A DNA stretch of 64,000 nucleotides from the NCBI GenBank assembly GCA_001782045.1, contig MFNK01000008.1, positions 1 to 64,000 on the forward strand. Direction: 5' to 3'. The DNA is from Candidatus Levybacteria bacterium RIFCSPHIGHO2_01_FULL_36_15b (GTDB taxonomy: Bacteria; Patescibacteria; Microgenomatia; Levybacterales; UBA12049). Below the pieces are notes generated by a model. It searched no databases, was not told the origin of the DNA, and was given only the letters and a program-made list of their open reading frames with translations. Below are positions 25,512 to 32,487 of the stretch, piece after piece. How positions within the stretch are numbered: position 1 is the first letter of the stretch; every line of letters starts with the position of its first letter. A program made the translations under genes and the position numbers.

Positions 25512-25529
25512 CAATATATATTAAAGAGT

Positions 25530-25739
25530 ATGCCAGAACAACTTTCTATAAATAATCTTCCGGATCTTCTAACAGTACGAGAAGTTGCCCAGATTTTGCG
25601 CGTTTCTCCCTTAACTATAAAAAGATGGGGTAAAAGAGGAAAATTGCCTGCAATTAGAATTAACTCAAGAGGAGATCGAAGATATAAAAAAGAAGCAGTC
25701 CTCTGGCTTTTAGGAATTGCCAGTCCAACCACAGAATAA
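25530..25739 (+). CDS. Small HTH DNA-binding protein (MerR/excisionase-like)
   Basis: A 69-aa protein that is nearly all helix-turn-helix: L-L-T-V-R-E-V-A-Q-I-L-R-V-S-P-L-T-I-K-R-W (14-34), then the wing G-K-L-P-A-I-R-I-N-S-R-G-D-R-R-Y-K and a closing helix. It is of the helix_turn_helix_17/excisionase type. There is no integrase nearby, so it is more likely a stand-alone regulator than a phage excisionase. A hairpin terminator follows. Confidence 0.85.
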   Translation: MPEQLSINNLPDLLTVREVAQILRVSPLTIKRWGKRGKLPAIRINSRGDRRYKKEAVLWLLGIASPTTE

Positions 25740-25765
25740 TTAAGAAACTCCTATACAACAAAAAA

Positions 25766-25787
25766 CCGCCAATAAAGGCGGATTTTT
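25766..25787. terminator. Bidirectional rho-independent terminator
   Basis: CCGCC-AATAAA-GGCGG hairpin with AAAAA before it and ATTTTT after it, so it can end both the rightward HTH transcript and the leftward rplJL transcript. Confidence 0.85.
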
Positions 25788-25788
25788 G

Positions 25789-25807
25789 TCCTTCGACAGG
25801 CTCAGGA
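25789..25807. repeat. REP-like element downstream of rplL
   Basis: TCCTTCGACAGGCTCAGGA, identical to the copy at 10398, between the terminator and the rplL stop. Confidence 0.75.
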
Positions 25808-25816
25808 TTAGCTAAA

Positions 25817-26209
25817 TTACTTTAGCTCTACAGTTGCACCCGCTGCGGTTAATTTTTCCTTAGCTTCATCAGCTGTCTTTTTGTTGACTGCTGTCATTAC
25901 CTCTTTTGGAGCCGTATCTACCAATGCTTTTGCATCGGCAAGTCCCAAAGTTGGAACTAATTCTCTTACAGCTTTAATTACTGCAATTTTGTTTGCTCCG
26001 CCGGACGCTAAAACGACGTTGAATACCGTCTGTTCACTGGCTTCTTCTCCGCTTTCTGCTGGCGCTGCGGCTCCGGCTGCTGGTGCTGCTGCAACCACTG
26101 CTGCGCTGACACCAAATTTGTCTTCCAAAGCCTTAACAAATTCTGACAGTTCGAGAACTGACATTTCTTCAACTGCTTTTAAAAGCTCTTCTTGTTTTGC
26201 TTTTGCCAT
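25817..26209 (-). CDS. rplL: 50S ribosomal protein L7/L12
   Basis: Stalk protein of the large subunit that recruits translation factors. The N-terminal dimerisation helix region (S-V-L-E-L-S-E-F-V-K-A-L-E) is followed by an Ala/Pro-rich hinge (about 40-58). The C-terminal domain has I-A-V-I-K-A-V-R-E, L-G-L-A-D-A-K-A-L-V and P-K-E-V. Start ATG 26209 shares its A with the L10 stop (TGATG), giving 130 aa; a TTG one codon upstream is less likely. Cotranscribed with rplJ. Confidence 0.96.
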   Translation of the reverse strand: MAKAKQEELLKAVEEMSVLELSEFVKALEDKFGVSAAVVAAAPAAGAAAPAESGEEASEQTVFNVVLASGGANKIAVIKAVRELVPTLGLADAKALVDTAPKEVMTAVNKKTADEAKEKLTAAGATVELK

Positions 26210-26982
26210 CAATTCTCACCCCCTTTATTTTCATTATTAGATTGATTTTCGGGTTTTTCCGCTGCTAGCTCTTGCGGTGTTTCGGAGAGTATAGTTTCTG
26301 GTTCGACGGGCTCACCACTAGGTGGTTTGGCAGATTCACTATTTAATGACTCTGCGACTGGAGTTTGCACGGATGCCTGTTCTTGGACTGCCTCTGTTTG
26401 TTCAATTACTGGCTGTTTGTTAGCCGGAGAAGTCGGAACAGAATCAGCCGGTTTGTTTTGCACAACTGCATTTAAAGTCATAACAAGTTTTTGTAAGTTC
26501 CAATTTAATGCTTTATGTAAGCCTGAAATAGGGGATTTAAGAGTAAAAACCAGTTGCGAAAGCAGTACTTCGCGTGTTGGAAGAGTTGATAGTTTTAAAA
26601 TTTGTTCTCCGGTTACAAAATCTCCTTCCATTATGCCAAATTTAACATTTGGCAAATTTAGCTCTTTAATCAGCTTTGCAAGTTCTTTAAGGGGAAGAAG
26701 TAAATCGTTATATAAAAAAAGCGTTCCTGTTTGGCCACCTAGCTCGTGTTCGCCTTCGAGCTTTTTATCTGTAATTGCGCGCGTTAAGAGCGAATTTTTG
26801 GCTACAACAAATTCGGAATCTGCCTTTTTTAGCTGTTTTTTAAGTCCCTCTATTTGTTTGTGCGTTAAGCCTTGATAGTTAGTAAATATAACAGCTTTAG
26901 CCTTTGTATACTTTTCACTTAAGCTGCTTACAATTCCTACTTTTTTTTCTCTATTTTTGCTTATTTTAGGTTCTTCGTTCAT
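26209..26982 (-). CDS. rplJ: 50S ribosomal protein L10 with long C-terminal tail
   Basis: Base of the ribosomal stalk, binding 23S rRNA and L7/L12 dimers. The core (about 1-170) shows A-K-A-V-I-F-T-N-Y-Q-G-L-T and V-A-K-N-S-L-L-T-R-A. The tail (about 175-257) is acidic, Pro/Glu/Ser-rich and probably disordered; usual L10 is about 165-175 aa. Part of the tail (S-G-E-P-V-E-P) is read from a degenerate REP-like repeat around 26299-26315. Expression is probably controlled by the L10 leader upstream. Confidence 0.95.
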   Translation of the reverse strand: MNEEPKISKNREKKVGIVSSLSEKYTKAKAVIFTNYQGLTHKQIEGLKKQLKKADSEFVVAKNSLLTRAITDKKLEGEHELGGQTGTLFLYNDLLLPLKELAKLIKELNLPNVKFGIMEGDFVTGEQILKLSTLPTREVLLSQLVFTLKSPISGLHKALNWNLQKLVMTLNAVVQNKPADSVPTSPANKQPVIEQTEAVQEQASVQTPVAESLNSESAKPPSGEPVEPETILSETPQELAAEKPENQSNNENKGGEN

Positions 26983-26989
26983 AATAATA

Positions 26990-27009
26990 TCCTTCGACTG
27001 CGCTCAGGA
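26990..27009. repeat. REP-like element at the end of the L10 leader
   Basis: TCCTTCGACTGCGCTCAGGA, starting seven bases upstream of the rplJ start codon on the minus-strand transcript. A folded copy here could affect access to the rplJ start. Confidence 0.7.
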
Positions 27010-27042
27010 TTGTGTTCTATTTTAAATTTTCAAGAGGAACAC

Positions 27043-27172
27043 AAAAAACTCGTCTAAGACGAGTAAATAAGTTTGAGCTGAACTTTAGTTTTCCTCGGTA
27101 GGACTTATAGATTGAAGCGTCCTTCGACTTCGCTCAGGATTTAGCTTCGCTCAACCCACTGTCTTAGGTTAT
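27043..27172 (-). promoter_or_regulatory. L10 leader with attenuator
   Basis: Untranslated leader of rplJL. On the minus strand it carries C-C-T-A-A-G-A-C-A-G-T-G-G-G-T (near 27168-27154) and CCTACCGAGGAAAACT (27102-27087), both characteristic of ribosomal L10 leaders. Downstream is the hairpin ACTCGTC-TTA-GACGAGT followed by TTTTTT (27064-27043), an intrinsic terminator. The CTAAGAC upstream is complementary to GTCTTAG in the terminator, so alternative pairing could act as antiterminator. L10(L12)4 binding as the switch is inferred from B. subtilis. Confidence 0.75.
27120..27139. repeat. REP-like element inside the L10 leader
   Basis: TCCTTCGACTTCGCTCAGGA, between the two conserved L10-leader blocks, so it probably forms a peripheral hairpin of the leader RNA. 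Confidence 0.7.
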
Positions 27173-27175
27173 GTT

Positions 27176-27204
27176 AGTTTAACAAATACAAAAGTATTTT
27201 TCAA
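27176..27204 (-). promoter_or_regulatory. rplJL promoter
   Basis: On the minus strand TTGAAA (27204-27199), 17-bp spacer, TAAACT (27181-27176). Predicted start near 27170, at the beginning of the L10-leader sequence. Confidence 0.6.
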
Positions 27205-27207
27205 TAC

Positions 27208-27396
27208 TTAATTATGAGGGTTTTTTTCCGCCTGAAAAACTGTTTCTGAATTTCCTTTTGGTTTATCTATGTCTAAAACTCTAGCGGAGCCGACGAAATC
27301 AGAAGCATCCGCTTTCTGATATGGAGGTAAAACATATCTTATTTTAGGATACCTTTTCTGCGTCCTTTGTCTTTCTTGAGCTCTTTCTCTACTCAT
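27208..27396 (-). CDS. Small basic hypothetical protein, 62 aa
   Basis: A 62-aa protein, highly basic at first (R-E-R-A-Q-E-R-Q-R-T-Q-K-R) with later segments L-P-P-Y-Q-K-A-D-A and V-L-D-I-D-K-P-K-G. Supported as real by a near-consensus promoter (TTGAGT, 17 bp, TATAAT, at 27435-27407) ending ten bases before the ATG. No family recognised. Confidence 0.6.
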   Translation of the reverse strand: MSRERAQERQRTQKRYPKIRYVLPPYQKADASDFVGSARVLDIDKPKGNSETVFQAEKNPHN

Positions 27397-27431
27397 AAGA
27401 AGTGATATTATAACTTATAACTATCTTAAAC

Positions 27432-28169
27432 TCAAGACGTTACGCTTTTTGCGTAATAGCCCCTGTTTTCTTTTGGAAGAAGCACTGCAAGCCTTCCCAT
27501 CATTAGATTGATAATTGACTTATCCGGATAAAGCACTTTTTCCATGGAAATTTCTTCATAAGAGTAGGGAGTTCCAACCTCAACAACGGTTTGGGTTAGG
27601 GGAGGAAATATTTGATACGGGTGTAGCGCTATAGGCAAGGCAAGTGAGCTATCTTTAGCAATTCTAAATAAAATATCAATTCCAGGCTCGGCTTTTATTA
27701 ATCCGCCTGTTTTACTTCTTGTGCCTTCAGGAGCAATTGCTAAAATCCGACCTTTTGTTTTTAATGCTTCTATTGCTTTTTGTACTGAAACCCGATTAAA
27801 GTTGCTTGAATCTTGGTATAAATGCGCTTCATATCTTTGGACGACCTGCAAAACATCAAATCCTCTTGTTTTCGCAAGGCCATGTATTACTGAATTTTTA
27901 ATTCTTGAAGAAACTCCTCTCTGTGGGTCAAGATGTTTTCTTCCTGCGAGGATGCTCAAATTAGAAAGAGACAAGTTTTCATCTAAAAATCTTGCTAAAA
28001 CTGTAGTATCTAGGGTAGAGAAGTGGTTCGTATACAAAAGAAGCGAGCCTTGCTTCAAATGAGCCTTGGCTTTGTCTAAATTATTATCTGGATCATTAAC
28101 TTCGTATCTTACAGCTTTTGAAAGCTGCCAAAGCGTTTCAACTAGCGGACGAGAATCTTTTTCTTTCAT
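27432..28169 (-). CDS. PlsC-like 1-acyl-glycerol-3-phosphate acyltransferase
   Basis: Membrane-associated acyltransferase of phospholipid synthesis, or a lysophospholipid-recycling relative. Motif I HxxxxD is N-H-F-S-T-L-D (48-54), and motif III is A-P-E-G-T-R-S (146-152), with G-G-L-I-K near 155 and A-L-P-I-A-L-H for the last block. Length 245 aa is usual. It has no strong N-terminal membrane helix, so it may be peripheral. Confidence 0.87.
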   Translation of the reverse strand: MKEKDSRPLVETLWQLSKAVRYEVNDPDNNLDKAKAHLKQGSLLLYTNHFSTLDTTVLARFLDENLSLSNLSILAGRKHLDPQRGVSSRIKNSVIHGLAKTRGFDVLQVVQRYEAHLYQDSSNFNRVSVQKAIEALKTKGRILAIAPEGTRSKTGGLIKAEPGIDILFRIAKDSSLALPIALHPYQIFPPLTQTVVEVGTPYSYEEISMEKVLYPDKSIINLMMGRLAVLLPKENRGYYAKSVTS

Positions 28170-28199
28170 CGGCGCAATATTATCAGATATAATGGGTTT

Positions 28200-28880
28200 A
28201 TGGAAGAGGAATTAGTAAAATCTCCGGAAATAAATGAAAGCGAATTTGACGTTGTTGTGGTTTTGGGTGGCAATATTCGAAAAGATAACAATGGAAATTG
28301 GAGAACATCTAGCTTTGAAGAAGGGGAAGAAAAATCAATGGGAGCGCATGGTAGAATCCTAGCCGCATCCGAACTTTATAAACAAGGCAAAGCAAAAAAC
28401 TTTATTGTTTGTACTGGGCTTAGTTCTAATATATCCGGTCAGCCAGGAGTTTTGGAGCCGCAAGCACCAACCGAGGCAGAAGTAATGGCTTGGGAGCTAG
28501 AAGAATATGGAGTTCCTAAAAATTTAATAATTCGCGAAGATATTTCTGACAGCACTTTAGCAAACGTTAGAGAGGCTGCAAGAATTATAAGAGAACACAA
28601 TTTTAAAAATGTTGGTCTTCTTACAAGTTTTTGGCATTTAGAAAGGGCAATGGTAATGATGGAATCCCAAAGGCTGGACACAGAAGGAAGACACGTTACT
28701 CCTTTATCATCGGAGGATATTCTTGCGGAAAAATCCTCTCACCACGCTTATTTAATTAATAAAGTAAAGGAAGCGCCAACAATGCAAAAAAGAATTGAAG
28801 CAGAAAATAGAGGATTACAAGCATTCAAAAGCGGAGACTATAACCAAACTCCTCATGGAACAAACCCGACGAAAGATTAG
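28200..28880 (+). CDS. YdcF/SanA-like DUF218 protein
   Basis: A 226-aa DUF218 protein. The fold markers are D-V-V-V-V-L-G-G-N (18-26), an R-I-L-A-A-S-E-L-Y helix, S-D-S-T-L-A-N-V-R-E-A-A (about 120-131) and a T-S-F-W-H-L-E-R-A strand. Family members are linked to envelope polysaccharide or SAM-related functions, but the reaction is not settled. No membrane segment here. TATAAT lies six bases before the ATG. It overlaps the convergent tagged gene by 4 bp. Confidence 0.8.
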   Translation: MEEELVKSPEINESEFDVVVVLGGNIRKDNNGNWRTSSFEEGEEKSMGAHGRILAASELYKQGKAKNFIVCTGLSSNISGQPGVLEPQAPTEAEVMAWELEEYGVPKNLIIREDISDSTLANVREAARIIREHNFKNVGLLTSFWHLERAMVMMESQRLDTEGRHVTPLSSEDILAEKSSHHAYLINKVKEAPTMQKRIEAENRGLQAFKSGDYNQTPHGTNPTKD

Positions 28881-29446
28881 GTAATGTTAAAAGCTTTTAA
28901 GATTTCTTCAGCCTTAACTCTATATTCATCTTCATCTGATATTATTTTCTCTCTAATTTCAAATAAGGGAACATTATTTTCTTCACATAGTATTTCTACT
29001 CCTGTTGCGAAGGGGCTATTATATGTTGAAAAGTTCATTCCGGTCATTGCTTCAGAATATGTGTGCATTTCCGGTAAAAGCACTACTCCGGTAGGTAAGC
29101 TTCTATCTTCTTTTTTTGATGTTGTATAATTTTCTACGTTGTAAAAATTGCTCAAATAAGAGTCTGCTTCATTTTGAACTGCAACTTGCTGTTGCTTAGC
29201 TCCAAGATCCGAAAGTAAATCAAATATCCATTTTCTTAATACAACTGATCTACTGGAAACAGAACCTAAAACAAGAATTCTGAATGGCTCTTTTTCTCTA
29301 TTTATCTCTCTTGAATCTTTTTCCTCTGGTGTTTCTGGAAGCAATTCTCTTGCAGCTTCTTGTTTTGGTTTTCCACGCTGATTATACGGATCTAAGTCGG
29401 CAACATCGGGGGCTCGCATTATATCGTCTGTTTTAGGTTCACTCAT
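28877..29446 (-). CDS. Tagged family-C protein 2 (Rossmann-like)
   Basis: A 189-aa unknown protein. N-terminal tag VADLDPYNQRGKP at 15-27 within M-S-E-P-K-T-D-D-I-M-R-A-P-D and K-Q-E-A-A-R-E-L-L. The body is alpha/beta: a first strand F-R-I-L-V-L-G-S, later P-T-G-V-V-L-L-P-E-M, then a helix and strand N-N-V-P-L-F-E-I. This layout resembles Rossmannoid nucleotide- or nucleoside-binding domains, but no catalytic motif is certain. It starts directly after the stop of its paralogue. Confidence 0.78.
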   Translation of the reverse strand: MSEPKTDDIMRAPDVADLDPYNQRGKPKQEAARELLPETPEEKDSREINREKEPFRILVLGSVSSRSVVLRKWIFDLLSDLGAKQQQVAVQNEADSYLSNFYNVENYTTSKKEDRSLPTGVVLLPEMHTYSEAMTGMNFSTYNSPFATGVEILCEENNVPLFEIREKIISDEDEYRVKAEEILKAFNIT

Positions 29447-30013
29447 TTATATTAAATTAAATTCTTTTAGAATTTCCTCAGTCTTTTCTGTTACGGCTTC
29501 GGGAGTTTGCAACATTTCATGAATTTCAAACAATGGGACATCATTTTCTTCACATAATTTTCTTATCATATCGGCAAATCCACTTTCGTAACTAGGAATT
29601 GTCATTCCTTCTCGGGAAGGGGAATACTGCCTCATTTCTGGCAATAGTACAACTCCGGTAGGAACACTTAATTCATCCTTTGTTGATGTATCTAAATCGA
29701 CCACGCCAAAAAAAGCGCTTTCAGCTGCGTCTACATCTCTTGCCGATCTTGTTGACGGATCTTTTGCTCCCGCACTTAAGAGATAATCATAAATTGTAGA
29801 TCCTAAATCTAGACCGCCACTAAGTCTAGAACCTAACACGACAATTCGGTAGGGTTGTTTTGGTTTTAATCTTTCTTTAGCTACTTTTTCTTCTTTGGAA
29901 TCTTCTAAAAGTTCTTTTGCTGCTTCGTGTTTGGGTTTTCCACGTTGATTGTATGGATCCAAATCCGCAACATCTGGGGCTCGCATCAATTCGTCTTTTT
30001 TGGGTTCGATCAC
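29447..30013 (-). CDS. Tagged family-C protein 1 (Rossmann-like)
   Basis: A 188-aa paralogue of the next gene. Tag VADLDPYNQRGKP at 15-27, then K-H-E-A-A-K-E-L-L. Body strands Y-R-I-V-V-L-G-S-R and P-T-G-V-V-L-L-P-E-M, then E-N-D-V-P-L-F-E-I-H-E-M. Start is GTG 30013; TATAAT (extended TGA) lies six bases upstream. The promoter overlaps that of divergent fbp. Function unknown. Confidence 0.78.
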   Translation of the reverse strand: MIEPKKDELMRAPDVADLDPYNQRGKPKHEAAKELLEDSKEEKVAKERLKPKQPYRIVVLGSRLSGGLDLGSTIYDYLLSAGAKDPSTRSARDVDAAESAFFGVVDLDTSTKDELSVPTGVVLLPEMRQYSPSREGMTIPSYESGFADMIRKLCEENDVPLFEIHEMLQTPEAVTEKTEEILKEFNLI

Positions 30014-30039
30014 AAGATAATTATATCAGAAGCAGTCTC

Positions 30040-30068
30040 TTGACATAATAAGCCTATATTGATATCCT
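30040..30068 (+). promoter_or_regulatory. Leaderless promoter of fbp
   Basis: TTGACA (30040-30045), 17-bp spacer, TATCCT (30063-30068), eight bases to ATG 30077. This rules out the in-frame TTG at 30059. Confidence 0.65.
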
Positions 30069-30076
30069 TTGCATCT

Positions 30077-31105
30077 ATGTCAGCAGTTGAAAGACAAAAT
30101 GGCGAACACAGCCTGCCTGTTAACATTGCGGATCACATTCGTGCAGAAAGTCAACTCCATCCAGAAGTTACAGGTTCACTGGCGTCAATACTTACAGATC
30201 TTACAAGAGTAGCAAAAGAGATTTCCTTTACCGTAAATACGGCGGGTATTCAAAATCTTTACCGTTCAACTGGAAGAACAAATGCATATGGCGAAAACGT
30301 AATACAGCTGGATGAAAAGGCAAATCAGCAATTCAAAGATATACTTGCAAATAACGATAACGTTGCTGGGTTTTCTTCCGAAGAAGAAGAAGGTTTTGTG
30401 CCATATCCAAATTCAGAAGATGGAAAGTATATTCTTTGGTTTGATCCCTTAGACGGATCTTCGAACTTTGATATAAATGGTTCGGTAGGTTCAATTTTTT
30501 CAATTTATAAAAGAGTTTCTCCTGATAAAACTCCGGTTGATGAAAAAGATTTTATTCAAAAAGGAAGCGAGCAGGTTTGCGCAGGATATTTTCTTTATGG
30601 ACCAAGCACTATGCTCGTTTACACAGCAAGATTTGGGGTTTATAGATTTACATTAAATCCAAGCGTAGGAGAATTTGTTTTGCCGAAAGAATACGCACAA
30701 ATTGCAACCCCTGATTCGGGAGGAATATACAGCGTAAATGAAGCCTACAGCAATAATTGGCCAGATTCTGTTAAATCTTATGTCAATCACTTAAAGACAA
30801 GACCGGGTGCTACATCAAGATATGTTGGCTCTTTAGTAGCTGATGTCGATAGGGATTTGTTAAAAGGTGGAGTGTATTTATATCCTGCAGATTCAAACCA
30901 TCCAACGGGAAAATTAAGGTTAAATTGCGAAGCTAATCCATTGGCTTTTGTCGTTGAACAAGCTGGAGGAGCCGCAACAGATGGAACAAATAGGATTTTA
31001 GATTTGCAACCCGAATCTCTTTTACAAACAACGCCTCTTATAATTGGAAGTAAGAATGAAGTAGAATTATTCAGACAATTTACTCAAAGACCCCTTTGGC
31101 AATAG
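30077..31105 (+). CDS. fbp: Fructose-1,6-bisphosphatase, class I
   Basis: Gluconeogenic enzyme converting fructose-1,6-bisphosphate to fructose-6-phosphate. The metal-binding motif F-D-P-L-D-G-S-S-N is at 122-130, E-E-E near 102-105 supplies further ligands, and R-Y-V-G-S-L-V-A-D-V and K-L-R-L-N-C-E-A-N-P-L-A mark the substrate-binding half. Length 342 aa is standard. It lies between the two halves of the ribosomal block, on the opposite strand. Confidence 0.93.
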   Translation: MSAVERQNGEHSLPVNIADHIRAESQLHPEVTGSLASILTDLTRVAKEISFTVNTAGIQNLYRSTGRTNAYGENVIQLDEKANQQFKDILANNDNVAGFSSEEEEGFVPYPNSEDGKYILWFDPLDGSSNFDINGSVGSIFSIYKRVSPDKTPVDEKDFIQKGSEQVCAGYFLYGPSTMLVYTARFGVYRFTLNPSVGEFVLPKEYAQIATPDSGGIYSVNEAYSNNWPDSVKSYVNHLKTRPGATSRYVGSLVADVDRDLLKGGVYLYPADSNHPTGKLRLNCEANPLAFVVEQAGGAATDGTNRILDLQPESLLQTTPLIIGSKNEVELFRQFTQRPLWQ

Positions 31106-31128
31106 GCCATCAATTCAACCGTAAGACC

Positions 31129-31956
31129 TTAAACTCTAATTTTAATCCCAGGGGACATTGTGGATTTTAGGGTTATATTGACGATATTTCCTTTTTTAAC
31201 AGCATTTACCATTGATTCGATATTCTCGCTCAATTTTTCAGAACCAAAGCTCATTTTTCCAACAGTTAAATGAAGTAGGGGATTTTTAGTTTCTGTTTTA
31301 AAGTTAATTTGCCCGCCTTCATATTTTTTAACAACTTCCTCCGGTTTTGCCGTAATTGTCCCGTTTTTAGGATTTGGCATCAAGCCTCTTGGGCCCAAAA
31401 CTTTAGCAACTTTAGCCAGTTTTGGCATCATATCTGGTGTTGCAACTAAAATATCAAAATTTATAACACCTTTTTCTACTTCTGCAATTATTTTATCGTC
31501 TGCAACTGCCACCCTTGTCTTTTTTCCAGTCCCGTGGGGAAGAGTAACGTTTCCTGAAATGCCGGCAGTTACAGTATTTATATGAAGCTCTACTGTTTCG
31601 TCAAATTTGCCCCTTTGCATTTTTCCTAAAAGTTCCAATGCTTCGGGCAATGGATACAGTTTAGTTCTGTCTAAATTAGATGATAAGTCGTTATATTTGG
31701 CTGAATGAGGTTCTTTTTGGAATTTTTCTTTTTTTGCTTTTTTAACCTCTTTTTTTTCAGCCTCTTCTGGTTTTGTTTCTATTGTTTCAACCGCTTCTTC
31801 CTGTTCGGCAGGAGGCGTTACTACTTCGGTTCCCTCATCGACTTTTGCTTTTTCAGTCTTTTTAGCCTCTTTTTTACTCGCACGTCTTTCTTCAAGCCTT
31901 TTTGCCCTTGCTGCATCTTCTAGGTCGTCAAATGATTTAACTCTAACTTTTCCCAT
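31129..31956 (-). CDS. rplA: 50S ribosomal protein L1 with N-terminal extension
   Basis: L1 stalk protein that binds 23S rRNA and helps release deacylated tRNA. The core starts near residue 90 (L-D-R-T-K-L-Y-P-L-P-E-A), with G-K-M-Q-R-G-K-F-D-E-T-V-E-L and the signature V-L-G-P-R-G-L-M-P-N-P-K. The first 80 residues are a Lys/Glu-rich, probably disordered extension absent from ordinary L1. Last gene of secE-nusG-rplK-rplA; stop and start with rplK are adjacent. Confidence 0.95.
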   Translation of the reverse strand: MGKVRVKSFDDLEDAARAKRLEERRASKKEAKKTEKAKVDEGTEVVTPPAEQEEAVETIETKPEEAEKKEVKKAKKEKFQKEPHSAKYNDLSSNLDRTKLYPLPEALELLGKMQRGKFDETVELHINTVTAGISGNVTLPHGTGKKTRVAVADDKIIAEVEKGVINFDILVATPDMMPKLAKVAKVLGPRGLMPNPKNGTITAKPEEVVKKYEGGQINFKTETKNPLLHLTVGKMSFGSEKLSENIESMVNAVKKGNIVNITLKSTMSPGIKIRV

Positions 31957-32382
31957 TTATTTTACTTTTACACCCATACTTTGGGCGACTCCTTCCACAA
32001 TTTTTACAGCCGGTTCTAATTCGTCTGTATTTAAATCTTCCATTTTGTCTTTTGCAATTTGCTCTGCTTGGGCTCTGCTTAATACTCCTGCTTCTTCGGT
32101 TCCGGGTTTTCCTGAGCCCTTTTCTGTATTCAGCGCCTTTTTAATCATTTCGGCAATTGGTGATTTTTTAACAATAAAAGAAAAAGTTCTGTCTTCGTAA
32201 ACCGTAATTACAGCGGGAACTATTGTCCCTTTTTGATCGGCTGTTTTATCATTAAAAGCTTTAACGAATTCCATAATAGGGAGTCCGTGTGGTCCCAAAG
32301 CAGTTCCAACGGGTGGTGCGGGAGTTGCCGCACCGGCTGGAATATTTATTTTTATAATTGTTTTTATTTTTTTAGTTGCCAT
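31957..32382 (-). CDS. rplK: 50S ribosomal protein L11
   Basis: Forms the GTPase-associated centre with 23S rRNA. Signature region I-P-A-G-A-A-T-P-A-P-P-V-G-T-A-L-G at 15-31, then N-D-K-T; the C-terminal RNA-binding domain has the usual S-M-G-V near the end. Length 141 aa is canonical. It follows a structured leader at 32399-32467. Confidence 0.96.
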   Translation of the reverse strand: MATKKIKTIIKINIPAGAATPAPPVGTALGPHGLPIMEFVKAFNDKTADQKGTIVPAVITVYEDRTFSFIVKKSPIAEMIKKALNTEKGSGKPGTEEAGVLSRAQAEQIAKDKMEDLNTDELEPAVKIVEGVAQSMGVKVK

Positions 32383-32398
32383 ATCTGTTCAAAATTAT

Positions 32399-32467
32399 CT
32401 GGAAGAGTAGAGAAGTACCTTTTTGAGGTAATCTTATCTACTGGTTCTTTCGACCGAAGTCTTCCAG
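32399..32467 (-). promoter_or_regulatory. Folded leader upstream of rplK
   Basis: A 69-nt region in the nusG-rplK gap closed by an 8-bp perfect stem (32460-32467 with 32399-32406). Inside are the hairpin CTTTC-GAC-C-GAAG type and a second arm around 32407-32448. TATAAT (32492-32487) suggests an internal promoter. Its position matches L1/L11 autoregulatory leaders; whether it mimics the rRNA site of L1 is not shown. Confidence 0.5.
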
Positions 32468-32487
32468 GTTAGCAATAAGTTTTTGTA

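Noticed and set aside
25530..25739. Phage excisionase and prophage boundary
   Set aside because: No integrase, structural phage genes or attachment repeats are near; the protein is more simply a small regulator.
4345..30013. VADLDPY copies as a DNA repeat read through genes
   Set aside because: Copies differ at silent positions and always occur in the same reading frame, and flanking DNA is unrelated, so the protein motif is the conserved unit.
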